A DNA stretch of 64,000 nt, from positions 186,001-250,000 of the forward strand of contig NZ_JAAGKO020000006.1 in NCBI RefSeq assembly GCF_027947535.2, read 5' to 3'. The position numbers were made by a program, and so were the translations under genes. The notes beneath the pieces were generated by a model, which worked only from the letters and a program-made list of their open reading frames with translations, was not told the origin of the DNA and did no database searches. Below are positions 16,693 to 25,353 of the stretch, one piece after another. Numbering within the stretch: position 1 is the first letter of the stretch; every line of letters begins with the position of its first letter. Source of the DNA: Streptantibioticus silvisoli. Lineage in GTDB: Bacteria > Actinomycetota > Actinomycetes > Streptomycetales > Streptomycetaceae.

Positions 16693-17336
16693 ACGACATG
16701 ACGACCCCCACCCCCACCACCCCGCCCACCCTGGTCGTGCTCGACATGGCAGGCACGACCGTGGCCGACGACGGCCTGGTCGAGTGGGCCTTCTCCCGGG
16801 CCGCGGAGGAACTCGGCGTCGAACCGGGCAGCCCCGACCACCAGGAGAAGCTGGACCACGTCCGCGCCACCATGGGCGAGTCCAAGATCACCGTCTTCCG
16901 CACCCTGTTCGGGACCGAGGAGCGCGCCCGGCGGGCCAACGCGGCGTTCGAGCGGGCCTACGCCGGCCTGCTCGACTCCGGTGCCTGCACCCCGCTGCCG
17001 GGAGCGGCCGACGCCATCGGGCAGTTGCGCTCCGCGGGGCGCACGGTCGTACTGACCACCGGTTTCTCCCGCACCACGCAGGACGCGATCCTGGCCGCCC
17101 TCGGCTGGCGGGACATCGCCGACCTCACGCTGTGCCCGGCCGACGCCGGACGCGGGCGCCCCTACCCCGACATGGTGCTCACCGCCTTGCTGCGCACCGG
17201 GACCGAGTCGGTGCGCGACATCGCGGTGGCGGGCGACACGGCCTACGACATGCTCAGCGGCGTGCGGGCCGGCGCCACCCACGTGCTCGGCTCGGTCGCC
17301 GAACTCCCGGCGCTGCTGGAAGGCACGGCCGGATGA
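16689..17336 (+). CDS. Phosphonatase-like HAD hydrolase (PhnX-like, TIGR03351 type)
   Basis: A protein of 215 residues of the HAD superfamily. Motif I is VVLDMAGTTVADDG (nucleophile Asp; the D-x-A-G-T-T form is shared with phosphonatase PhnX). The cap has RATMGESKITVFRTLFG, whose Lys stands where PhnX carries its Schiff-base Lys. Motif II is VVLTTGFSRTT and motif III/IV is RPYPDMVL and VAGDTAYDMLSGVRAGA. The probable reaction is C-P bond hydrolysis of phosphonoacetaldehyde, or of a related aldehyde. GTG 16689 overlaps the upstream TGA (GTGA); ATG 16698 is the alternative start. Coupled translation with the FAD oxidase supports a two-step pathway. Confidence 0.88.
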   Translation: MNDMTTPTPTTPPTLVVLDMAGTTVADDGLVEWAFSRAAEELGVEPGSPDHQEKLDHVRATMGESKITVFRTLFGTEERARRANAAFERAYAGLLDSGACTPLPGAADAIGQLRSAGRTVVLTTGFSRTTQDAILAALGWRDIADLTLCPADAGRGRPYPDMVLTALLRTGTESVRDIAVAGDTAYDMLSGVRAGATHVLGSVAELPALLEGTAG

Positions 17337-18448
17337 GCGCGGCGGGAGGCGTCCGCCTCGACGGCGTCACGGTGGCCCACGGCGGCACGACCGTTCTGGA
17401 CCGCCTGGACCTGTCCGTCGGGCCGGGCGAGGTGATGGCGCTGCTCGGGCCGTCCGGTTCCGGCAAGACGACCGCGCTGCGCGCCGTGGCCGGGTTCGTG
17501 CGCCCGTCCGCCGGCCGGGTGCTGATCGGCGGCCGCGACGTCACCGGGCTGCCGCCGTACCGCCGGGGCATCGGCATGGTCGTCCAGCAGTACGCGCTCT
17601 TCCCGCACTTGCGGGTCGAGCAGAACGTGGCGTTCGGCCTCAGGGCGCGCCGGACACCGCGCGCGACGATCACCGGACGGGTCACCGAGGCGCTGGAGAT
17701 GGTCGGCATGGCCGGTTACGCGCGCCGCCACCCGCGTGAGCTGTCCGGCGGGCAGCAGCAGCGGGTCGCGATCGCCCGGGCCCTGGCGATCCGGCCGGAC
17801 GTACTGCTGCTCGACGAGCCGCTGTCCGCGCTCGACGCCCGGCTGCGCTCCGGAATGCTGGCCGAACTCGCCCGGCTGCACCGGGAGTTGCCGCACGTGT
17901 CGATCCTGTACGTCACGCACGACCAGATCGAGGCGCTGACCCTGGCCGACCGGGTCGCCGTGCTCGACCAGGCCCGGCTGCGGGACTGCGGGACCCCGTA
18001 CGAGCTGTACCGGACGCCGCGCACGGCGTTCACCGCCTCCTTCGTCGGCAACGCCAACCTGCTGCCCGTTCGCGGGGAGCGGGACGGCCGGGTCCGGCTG
18101 GCGGACACCCCGCTGCGGGTCGCGTCCGGCGCCGCCGGTCCGGGGGCGGGGGCCGAGGCCACCGTGTGCGTCCAGCCCCACCTGCTGCGGCTGCTCCCGG
18201 CACCGGACGCGGTCGGCGCCACCGGCGGCGCCGGGAGCGCCAACGTGCTGCGCGGCACCGTCACCGCCGTGCAGTGGCGCGGCCACACCCACCGGCTGCT
18301 GGTCGACGTTCACGGCCACGAGGTGCGCGCCGACGTCGGCGATCTGCGGCAGCCGCCCGCAGCGGGCGACGAGGTCGCCCTGGCCGTCGACCCCGAGGAC
18401 ACCGTCCTGCTGCCCGGCGGCCTCACCGACGGCGGCCACCGTGGCTAG
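17333..18448 (+). CDS. phnT: Phosphonate ABC transporter ATP-binding protein (PhnT-like)
   Basis: A protein of 371 residues. It has Walker A GPSGSGKTTALR, Q-loop MVVQQYALFPH, signature LSGGQQQRVAIARALA, Walker B VLLLDEPLSALDARL and H-loop LYVTHDQ, so it is a complete ABC ATPase. The C-terminal 130 residues form a regulatory TOBE domain (ANLLPVRGERDG). The architecture fits the PotA/FbpC/PhnT group; neighbours point to 2-aminoethylphosphonate uptake. ATG 17333 overlaps the previous TGA (ATGA). An 82-bp piece of this gene is duplicated at 10383-10464. Confidence 0.92.
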   Translation: MSAAGGVRLDGVTVAHGGTTVLDRLDLSVGPGEVMALLGPSGSGKTTALRAVAGFVRPSAGRVLIGGRDVTGLPPYRRGIGMVVQQYALFPHLRVEQNVAFGLRARRTPRATITGRVTEALEMVGMAGYARRHPRELSGGQQQRVAIARALAIRPDVLLLDEPLSALDARLRSGMLAELARLHRELPHVSILYVTHDQIEALTLADRVAVLDQARLRDCGTPYELYRTPRTAFTASFVGNANLLPVRGERDGRVRLADTPLRVASGAAGPGAGAEATVCVQPHLLRLLPAPDAVGATGGAGSANVLRGTVTAVQWRGHTHRLLVDVHGHEVRADVGDLRQPPAAGDEVALAVDPEDTVLLPGGLTDGGHRG

Positions 18449-19349
18449 CCCGGAACGCGCCGCGCCCCTCCCGGCCGGAACCGCCGCACGCCGCACCGGA
18501 CCCCGGCGCGTCCTGCCCGGATGGCTGTGGGCGCTGCCCCCGGTCGGCGCGCTCGGGCTGGTCTTCCTCCATCCGCTCGTGCTGGTGGTCCGCCAGTCGC
18601 TTTCGCCGGACGGGGGCGGGCACTCGTTCGCGGCCTACGCACAGGTCCTCCAACAGGTGCCCTTCCGCGACGCGTTGTGGAACACCGTGTGGATCGCCGT
18701 GGCCTCCACCGCCGGCTGCCTGGTGCTCGGTTCGGTGCTGGCACTGGTGATCGCCTTCGTGCCGTTCCCCGGCGGCCGGGCGCTGAGCCGCTTCATCGAC
18801 GTCTTCCTCGCCTTCCCGTCGTTCCTGATCACCCTGGCGCTGCTGTTCGTCTACGGCACAGTGGGCATGGCCAACGGCCTGTGGACCGACGCGACCGGCG
18901 CCGCCGACGGGCCGTTCACCTTCCTGCGGACGCCCTGGGGCGTGCTGCTCGCCGAGATCACCTACTTCACGCCGTTCGTCATGCGCCCGCTGCTCGCCGC
19001 GCTGTCCCAGGTGGACACCGCGCAGTTGGAGGTGGCCTCCTCACTGGGTGCCCGCGCCCCGCGCATCCTGCGGCAGATCGTGCTGCCCGAGGTGCTGCCC
19101 GCGCTCGGCGCCGGCGGCAGCCTGGTGCTGGTGCTGTGCCTCAACGAGTTCGGCATCGTGCTGTTCACCGACGCCAAGGGCGTAACGACGCTGCCGATGC
19201 TCGTCTACAGCAAGGCGATCCTCGACGGCGACTACCCGGGGGCGTGCGTGGTCGCGGTCGTCTCCGTGGCGCTGTCGGTCACGCTGTACACCCTCTACCG
19301 GGCGGTCCTGGCCCGCGCCGCGGGAGGTGCCCGCCGTGCTGGTGCATAG
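18441..19349 (+). CDS. phnU: Phosphonate ABC transporter permease (PhnU-like)
   Basis: A protein of 302 residues with about six membrane helices (LPPVGALGLVFLHPLVLVV, VLGSVLALVIAFVPF and others). The EAA loop that docks to the ATPase is EVASSLGARAPRILRQIVLP. Its N-terminus carries a basic stretch. GTG 18441 overlaps the end of the ATPase gene by 8 bases. Family and position match the first permease of AEP-type phosphonate importers. Confidence 0.9.
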   Translation: MASPERAAPLPAGTAARRTGPRRVLPGWLWALPPVGALGLVFLHPLVLVVRQSLSPDGGGHSFAAYAQVLQQVPFRDALWNTVWIAVASTAGCLVLGSVLALVIAFVPFPGGRALSRFIDVFLAFPSFLITLALLFVYGTVGMANGLWTDATGAADGPFTFLRTPWGVLLAEITYFTPFVMRPLLAALSQVDTAQLEVASSLGARAPRILRQIVLPEVLPALGAGGSLVLVLCLNEFGIVLFTDAKGVTTLPMLVYSKAILDGDYPGACVVAVVSVALSVTLYTLYRAVLARAAGGARRAGA

Positions 19350-20133
19350 CAGGGCCGGCCGCTGGACGGCCTGGACGGTGTTCTTCGTACTGTTCCTGCC
19401 GCTGTTCGCCCTGCCCTTCCTGGTCGTACTGGCGGCGTCCTTCGCCACGCACTGGAGCGGGGCGCTGCCCTCGGTGCCGACGCTCGCCCACTACCGGGAG
19501 GCGCTGCACGGCGACTCGCTGCATGCCCTGACCACGAGCCTGCTGACCGCGACCGGGGCGAGCGTGTCCGCGCTGGTGCTGGGCGGCTGGGCCGCGCTCG
19601 CCGCCGAGCGGCTGCCGCGCCGGCTGCGCCGGGTGGTGGACGCGCTGTTCATGCTGCCGCTCGCGGTGCCGTCGGTCGTCGTCGGCCTGTGCCTGCTGGT
19701 GGCCTTCTCCCAGCCACCGTTCCTGCTCAACGGAACCGCCTGGATCGTGGTGCTGGCGCACACCGTGCTGGTGACCGCCTTCGCCCACCAGTCGGTCGGC
19801 GCGGCGCTGACCCGGCTGGACCCCGCCTACGAACAGAGCGCCGCGAGCCTGGGCGCCCGCCCGCTGTACGTGCTGTGGCGCATCCGCCTGCCGCTGCTGC
19901 TTCCGTCGCTGACGGCGGCCGCGGGGCTGTGCTTCGCCCTGTCGATGGGCGAGTTGAGCGCCACGGTGATGCTCTACCCGCCGGGCTGGGTGCCGCTGCC
20001 GGTGCGGATCTACAGCGCCACCAGCCGGGGCTCGCTCTTCGAGGGGGCCGCGCTGGCCGTCGTGATGATGGCCGCGACGCTCGCGGTCCTGCTCGGTGTC
20101 TCCCGCATCCGCAACCGGGCCGCCCACCGCTGA
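19336..20133 (+). CDS. phnV: Phosphonate ABC transporter permease (PhnV-like)
   Basis: A protein of 265 residues with six membrane helices; the EAA loop is QSAASLGARPLYVLWRIRLP. GTG 19336 is preferred because GGAGG (19323-19327) is 8 bases upstream; an in-frame GTG at 19327 sits on that ribosome site. It overlaps the preceding permease by 14 bases. With the other permease it would form the heterodimeric membrane channel. Confidence 0.9.
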   Translation: MLVHSRAGRWTAWTVFFVLFLPLFALPFLVVLAASFATHWSGALPSVPTLAHYREALHGDSLHALTTSLLTATGASVSALVLGGWAALAAERLPRRLRRVVDALFMLPLAVPSVVVGLCLLVAFSQPPFLLNGTAWIVVLAHTVLVTAFAHQSVGAALTRLDPAYEQSAASLGARPLYVLWRIRLPLLLPSLTAAAGLCFALSMGELSATVMLYPPGWVPLPVRIYSATSRGSLFEGAALAVVMMAATLAVLLGVSRIRNRAAHR

Positions 20134-20221
20134 CCCGCCCGGCGACCCTCCTCCCCGTCCCCCTCCTCCCGAACCACCGCTGCCCGGGCGACGCCCCGCA
20201 CAGCCGAAGGAGCACAGCGTC

Positions 20222-21304
20222 ATGCCCACGAAGAATCGTTTCCTCACCACGCTCGCCGCAGGCGCCGCCACCCTGTCCCTGGCGGCCGTCCTGACCGCCT
20301 GCGGCGGCTCCCCCGCGGCCGGCAGCGGCAAGCCGTCGACCGAGGTGACCGTCTACAGCGCGGACGGCCTGCACTCCGACGACGGCGACGGCTTCTACGA
20401 CAAGGCGTTCAAGCAGTTCACCGCGGCCACCGGCATCAAGGTGAACTACGTCGAGGGCGGTTCCGGCGAGATGGTGCAGCGCCTGGTGCGCGAGCGGTCC
20501 AACACCCAGGCCGACCTGATCGTCACCCTGCCGCCGTTCATCCAGCAGGCCGAGAGCAAGGGCCTGCTCCAGACCTACCGGCCGGCCGGCGCCGACCAGG
20601 TGGCCGCCGCCGACAAGGACCCGGCCGGCCGGTGGACCTCCATCGTCGACAACTACCTGTGCTTCGTCTACAACACCCAGAAGCTGCCGTCACCGCCGAA
20701 GACCTGGAACGACCTGCTCGCGCCGGCGTTCAGGAGCAAGCTCCAGTACTCCACGCCGGGCGTCGCCGGGGACGGTACCGCCGTGCTGATCAAGGCCATG
20801 CACGACCTGGGCGGCCAGGGCCCGGCCCTGGACTACCTCAAGAAGCTCCAGACCAACAACGTCGGCCCGTCCGCGTCCACCGGCCAGCTCGCCGCCGAGG
20901 TCGACAAGGGCGAACTGCTCGTGGCCAACGGCGACGTGCAGATGAACTACGCCGACCGGACCACCATGCCGCACCAGGGCATCTTCTTCCCGGCCGCCAC
21001 CGCCGGCGGCCGGCCGACCACCTTCGCGCTGCCGTACGCGGCGGGCCTGGTGGCGAACGCACCGCACGCCGACGCCGGCAAGAAGCTGCTGGACTTCCTG
21101 CTGACCGCGCCGGTGCAGAGGGAAGTCTTCTCGGTCGGCGGCGGGTTCTCCTCCCGCACCGACGTGCACGCGACCGACCCGGACGCCGTCGGGCTGCGCA
21201 GGACCATGGCCGGCGTCGAGGTCTTCACCCCGGACTGGAAGGACATCGCCGCCCACCTGACGGCGTACGTGGACGCCTGGCAGTCCGCCACCGGCAGCAG
21301 CTGA
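20222..21304 (+). CDS. phnS: Phosphonate ABC transporter substrate-binding lipoprotein (PhnS-like)
   Basis: A protein of 360 residues. A lipoprotein signal peptide ends at lipobox LTAC-G. The mature part is a type II periplasmic-binding fold: TEVTVYSADGLHSDDGDGF, FTAATGIKVNYVEGGSGEMV, IVDNYLCFVYNT, KTWNDLLAPAFRSKLQY and AGLVANAPHADAGKKLLDF. This matches the iron/AEP-binding protein group (PhnS/FbpA). AAGGAG lies 8-10 bases before ATG 20222. It would be anchored outside the membrane and pass the ligand to the two permeases. Confidence 0.9.
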   Translation: MPTKNRFLTTLAAGAATLSLAAVLTACGGSPAAGSGKPSTEVTVYSADGLHSDDGDGFYDKAFKQFTAATGIKVNYVEGGSGEMVQRLVRERSNTQADLIVTLPPFIQQAESKGLLQTYRPAGADQVAAADKDPAGRWTSIVDNYLCFVYNTQKLPSPPKTWNDLLAPAFRSKLQYSTPGVAGDGTAVLIKAMHDLGGQGPALDYLKKLQTNNVGPSASTGQLAAEVDKGELLVANGDVQMNYADRTTMPHQGIFFPAATAGGRPTTFALPYAAGLVANAPHADAGKKLLDFLLTAPVQREVFSVGGGFSSRTDVHATDPDAVGLRRTMAGVEVFTPDWKDIAAHLTAYVDAWQSATGSS

Positions 21305-21406
21305 CCGCCGCACCGGCCGGCACGGAACCGCACCGCCCCCACCCCACCCCGCACCGCACCGCATGTGCGTACCCCTGGGCACCACCCACCCCATCGAGGA
21401 GAATCC

Positions 21407-23353
21407 GTGACGCCCCTGACCCGCCGCACGTTCCTCGGCGCCGCCGCCGCGACGTCCCTCGCCGCCACCGCCGGCGTCCTGCCCGGCTCCCTCCAGCAGG
21501 CGATGGCCGCCGCACCGAGGACCGGCACGCTCGACGACGTCGAGCACGTGGTGATCCTCATGCAGGAGAACCGCTCCTTCGACCACTACTTCGGCACCCT
21601 CAAGGGCGTCCGCGGCTACGCCGACCGCTCGAAGCTGCGCTTCCCGTCCGGGTCCGACGTGCTGCACCAGACCAGCTCGGGCCCGTCCGGCGGCAACCTC
21701 GTCCTGCCCTGGCACCTGGACACCTCCACCACCGACGCCCAGCGGATCAGCGACCTCGACCACGGCTGGTCCGGCACGCACAGCGCCTGGAACAACGGCC
21801 TGTACAACAACTGGGTGCCGGCCAAGACCGCGACCTCCATGGGGTACTACCAGCGCTCCGACATCCCGTTCCAGTACGCGCTGGCCGAGGCGTTCACCGT
21901 CTGCGACCAGTACTTCTGCTCGGTGCAGGGACCGACCAACCCCAACCGGCTCTACCAGTGGAGCGGGATGATCGACCCGGCCGGGACCGGCGGCGGGCCC
22001 GTGACCGACAACTCCGAGCAGGGGTACAGCTGGACCACCTACGCCGAGCGGCTCCAGGCGGCCGGCATCTCGTGGCGGGTCTACCAGCAGCAGGACAACT
22101 ACGACGACAACCCGCTCGCGTGGTTCAAGAACTTCCAGAACGCGGCCACCACCTCACCGCTGTACGTCAACGGCCTCCAGCGGCGCGGCGCCGACGCGTT
22201 CGCCGCGGACGTCGCCGCCGGCACGCTGCCCGCGGTCAGCTGGGTCGTCGCCCCCACCGCGCAGAGCGAGCACCCCGACTACCCGCCGGCCTACGGCGCC
22301 GACTTCACCTCGACGTACCTCCTGAAGGCGCTGGCCGCCGACCCGGCGGTGTGGGCGAAGACGGTGGTCTTCCTCAACTTCGACGAGAACGACGGCTTCT
22401 TCGACCACGTCGCACCGCCGGTCGCCCCCGCGGGCACGGCCGACGAGTTCATCGGCGGCGCGCCGATCGGGCTCGGGCCGCGGGTGCCGATGATCGTCAT
22501 CTCGCCCTGGAGCCGCGGGGGTTACGTCAACTCCCAGGTCGCCGACCACACCTCTCCGCTGCGGTTCCTGGAGAACTGGACGGGCGTGAAGGAGACCAAC
22601 ATCTCCGCCTGGCGGCGGACCGTGTGCGGCGACCTCATGTCGGCGTTCGACTTCACCACCGCCAACACCACCTTCCCCTCACTGCCGGACACCGCCGCCC
22701 TGGTCACCGCATGCGACGCCGAGCAGTCGCTACCGGCCGCCGAACCCCCGGCCACGCCGGTCGCACCGGTCCAGGAGGCGGGCACCCGGCCGGCCCGCAC
22801 GGTCGACTACTTCTTCGACACCACGTCGTGGACCGACACCTCGACCGGCCGCATCTGGTTCAAGACCACCGGCACCGGCTCACTCGGCGGCGGGTTCACC
22901 GCCTACACCGTCAACCACCGCAGCTACGACAGCTGGAGCTACACGCTGACGGCCGGCGGCAGCATCTCGGACTACTTCAGCGCCCAGACCTACGGCGGCG
23001 GCCCGTACGACATCGACCTGCACGGACCGGACGGCTACCTGCGCGGCTTCCAGGGCGACGTGCGCACCTGGAGCGACACCACGAAGGGCCACCCGGAGGC
23101 GGCACTGTCCATCGCCCCGTCCGCACCACTGGCCCTGGTGCTGACCCTGACCAACTCCGGCGGCGCCGCGGTGACGTTCACCGTGGGCGCCAACGGCTAC
23201 ACCGGCACCGGGGGATCCAGCGCCACGGTCGCGGCCGGTGGCACGAAGACACTCACCCTCGCACCGGCCTCCGACGGCCAGTACGACTACACGGTGACCG
23301 CGAACGTCGGCGACGGCTTCACCCGGCGGTTCGCCGGACGCACCCACGCGTAA
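21407..23353 (+). CDS. plcC: Tat-exported phospholipase C (phosphocholine-specific type)
   Basis: A protein of 648 residues. The Tat signal is TRRTFLGAAAATSLAATAG. The phosphoesterase core (about residues 45-430) has EHVVILMQENRSFDHYFGTL, DQYFCSVQGPTNPNRLYQWS, VFLNFDENDGFFDHVAPP and GPRVPMIVISPWSRGGYV, the metal and phosphate residues of the AcpA/PlcC family. A beta-sandwich region of the DUF756 kind fills residues 460-645. The enzyme should act outside the cell on phosphocholine lipids and sphingomyelin. GTG 21407 follows GAGGAG. It ends the phosphonate operon just before a strong hairpin, which suggests it feeds the transporter, possibly from phosphonolipids. Confidence 0.88.
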   Translation: MTPLTRRTFLGAAAATSLAATAGVLPGSLQQAMAAAPRTGTLDDVEHVVILMQENRSFDHYFGTLKGVRGYADRSKLRFPSGSDVLHQTSSGPSGGNLVLPWHLDTSTTDAQRISDLDHGWSGTHSAWNNGLYNNWVPAKTATSMGYYQRSDIPFQYALAEAFTVCDQYFCSVQGPTNPNRLYQWSGMIDPAGTGGGPVTDNSEQGYSWTTYAERLQAAGISWRVYQQQDNYDDNPLAWFKNFQNAATTSPLYVNGLQRRGADAFAADVAAGTLPAVSWVVAPTAQSEHPDYPPAYGADFTSTYLLKALAADPAVWAKTVVFLNFDENDGFFDHVAPPVAPAGTADEFIGGAPIGLGPRVPMIVISPWSRGGYVNSQVADHTSPLRFLENWTGVKETNISAWRRTVCGDLMSAFDFTTANTTFPSLPDTAALVTACDAEQSLPAAEPPATPVAPVQEAGTRPARTVDYFFDTTSWTDTSTGRIWFKTTGTGSLGGGFTAYTVNHRSYDSWSYTLTAGGSISDYFSAQTYGGGPYDIDLHGPDGYLRGFQGDVRTWSDTTKGHPEAALSIAPSAPLALVLTLTNSGGAAVTFTVGANGYTGTGGSSATVAAGGTKTLTLAPASDGQYDYTVTANVGDGFTRRFAGRTHA

Positions 23354-23360
23354 CGCACGA

Positions 23361-23390
23361 TCCGCCGGGCGGGAGCCCCCGCCCGGCGGA
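23361..23390. terminator. 13-bp perfect hairpin, terminator of the phosphonate operon
   Basis: Arms 23361-23373 and 23378-23390 pair perfectly around a 4-base loop, eight bases after the phospholipase stop. The converging regulator gene ends at 23618, so the hairpin may work in both directions. Confidence 0.8.
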
Positions 23391-23617
23391 CCGGGCCCGG
23401 CGACACCGCGCCCGGAGGCTCCCCGCACGTTCCCCTCCGGGGTGCCGCTTCGGCGGTACGAGCCGCTGGTCGTGACGACCTTCCCGCCAACTCGCCGGGA
23501 CATCGCCCGGCACCCGGTTCGTCGAACCCGGCCGGACCCGGCGGACCCGGCGGTCGGGGCCGACGGCGTGCCCTCCGGGCGGCCCGCAGTCCCGGCCGGC
23601 GGAGCACGCGGTCACTG

Positions 23618-24511
23618 TCAGGACATCGCACCGGCCCGCTGATCGGTGCGATGGCCCGCCGGCTGCGTGTCGGCACGGTCCCGGCTGTCCGGGCCCAACG
23701 GTGCCAGCAGCCCCCGCTGCGATGCGTGCGCCCCCGCCTGGAAGCGGGACTCGGCACCCAGCAGCGTCATGATCTCGGCCACGTACCGCCGGTAGGTGCG
23801 CACCGACACCTCCAGCTCGCGAGCGGCGACCTCGTCGGTCAGGCCCAGCCGCAGGCAGCTGAGGACCTGCCGGACGGTGTCGGAGCGGACCCGGTCGCCG
23901 AAGCAGATCCGGTCCGCGGTGACCGTGGAGCTCTTCCAGATGGTGTCGGCCAGTGAGCCCAGGGCCTGGATCACCGAGGGGGACCGGATCATCGAGGCCC
24001 GGACGCCGACGGAGGACTCCGCGCAGACGAGTGCCTCGCGGCGGTCGACGATCACCGCGGTGAGCGGGGCCATCGCGAAGATCCGCAACTTCAACGACCC
24101 GTCGGTGCCGGAGGCGCGTTCCGCCAGCTTCCGGTCGAGCGTGCCACGGGTGCATAACATGCGAACGGTGACCTGCTGCGATCCGGAGACCAGCAGGTCG
24201 CCCACCGCGGAGTTGACCGCGCGGGCGACGTTCGGATCGCCCGACAGCAGAACGTCGACCGACTCCTTCGCCTCCTTGATCATCTGCTTCGCCGAGGACG
24301 CCACCTCGCCGTCCTCGGCCCCCAGCACGCTGACCAGGGCGTCCCTCGTTATCCGGTCGCGGTGCCTGGCCATCATCCGGTCGATGAGCGAGCGGGCCTC
24401 CAGCAGGTCCTTCTCGAAGTCGTCGCTCACCTGGTCGAGCCGGTCGATCCGCGCGGACGGATCGTGGATGTCGCGGCCCGCGGTGTGTCTTGAAGTCGTC
24501 GAATCGTTCAC
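23618..24511 (-). CDS. LuxR-type pathway regulator with a TTA codon
   Basis: A protein of 297 residues. Residues 35-215 resemble the TrmB/sugar-phosphate-binding-like domain of actinomycete pathway regulators (LLEARSLIDRMMARHRD, VTVRMLCTRG, AVIVDRREALVC). The C-terminal HTH is LGLTDEVAARELEVSVRTYR then RYVAEIMTLLGAESRFQAG, a LuxR-like helix-turn-helix. Leu119 is encoded by TTA (24157-24155), so translation should depend on the bldA tRNA and follow development. GTG 24511 has GGAG. It is followed on the same strand by nothing for 260 bases and preceded by a paralogue 44 bases upstream. Likely cluster-situated regulator of the NRPS genes. Confidence 0.82.
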   Translation of the reverse strand: MNDSTTSRHTAGRDIHDPSARIDRLDQVSDDFEKDLLEARSLIDRMMARHRDRITRDALVSVLGAEDGEVASSAKQMIKEAKESVDVLLSGDPNVARAVNSAVGDLLVSGSQQVTVRMLCTRGTLDRKLAERASGTDGSLKLRIFAMAPLTAVIVDRREALVCAESSVGVRASMIRSPSVIQALGSLADTIWKSSTVTADRICFGDRVRSDTVRQVLSCLRLGLTDEVAARELEVSVRTYRRYVAEIMTLLGAESRFQAGAHASQRGLLAPLGPDSRDRADTQPAGHRTDQRAGAMS

Positions 24512-24555
24512 GCCCTGCTCCCTGCGCCGTGGTCGGGACTGTGGTCAACCTGGTC

Positions 24556-25353
24556 TCAGAGCACCTGTTGGCCGCATTCCGGAAGCAAACGCAGTTCGGC
24601 TGCCCGGACCCCCGCCTGGAAACGGGAGTTGACGCCGAGGTCGCGCATGATCTCCGCGACGTGCCGGCGGTAGGTGCGCAGTGACACGTTCATCTCCTGT
24701 GCGGCGACGGCGTCGGTGCGCCCGGCGTACAGGTGCTCCAGGATGCGCTGCCCCATGTCGGTGTGCAGCCGGCCGTCGAGCCGCTCGTACTCGTCGAGGA
24801 GCACCGCGCCGCGCCAGACGCAGGCGAACAGCAGTTCAAGGGTCCGGGCCGCTGCGGGGTCCTCCATCACCCGGCCGTTCACGTCGTCCTCCTGGGGCGC
24901 CCTGACCACCGCGGCCCTGCCGTCCATCATCAGGGCCTCGTCCAACTTGACGTCGGTGACCCGGACTTCGCAGTTCGGCACGCGGGGAACGATGTGCCGC
25001 ACCAGGGGCGTGCCGAGCGCCCTCGGCGCGCACAGCAGCCGGACGGCGACCGAACGGCCCCCGGCCCTGCTGCGGCGTACGAGTGCGGTCGCGATCTCGG
25101 TCGCCTGGTCCGCGTCGCCCGAGAGGGTCGCACTGACCCGCTGCCGCGCGCCGCCGACGAGGGTCAGGACGGGGCTCTCGCTGCTTTCGCGGTCGGATCC
25201 CGTATCGTCGCGGCCGCGCTGCGCCGACAGCGAGCGATAAGCGGTCACGGTCGAATCTATAAGTGACCGCGCCTCCAGAAGCCTTCGTTCGAAACCGTCC
25301 GGGGCTGCCTCGTTCGGATTGGCCCTGGAAAGCAATGCCGTGCTGGTTGCCAC
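24556..25353 (-). CDS. Second LuxR-type regulator, paralogue of the downstream gene
   Basis: A protein of 265 residues with the same plan as its neighbour: FERRLLEARSLIDSTV near the N-terminus, VAVRLLCAPRALGTPLV in the middle, and C-terminal HTH AGRTDAVAAQEMNVSLRTYR then RHVAEIMRDLGVNSRFQAG. The conserved spacing shows a tandem gene duplication followed by strong divergence. GTG 25353 is preceded by GGGGGAAAA; longer starts up to 25440 remain possible. It is probably transcribed together with the gene at 23618 from a promoter in the AT-rich DNA near 25400-25560. Confidence 0.8.
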   Translation of the reverse strand: MATSTALLSRANPNEAAPDGFERRLLEARSLIDSTVTAYRSLSAQRGRDDTGSDRESSESPVLTLVGGARQRVSATLSGDADQATEIATALVRRSRAGGRSVAVRLLCAPRALGTPLVRHIVPRVPNCEVRVTDVKLDEALMMDGRAAVVRAPQEDDVNGRVMEDPAAARTLELLFACVWRGAVLLDEYERLDGRLHTDMGQRILEHLYAGRTDAVAAQEMNVSLRTYRRHVAEIMRDLGVNSRFQAGVRAAELRLLPECGQQVL

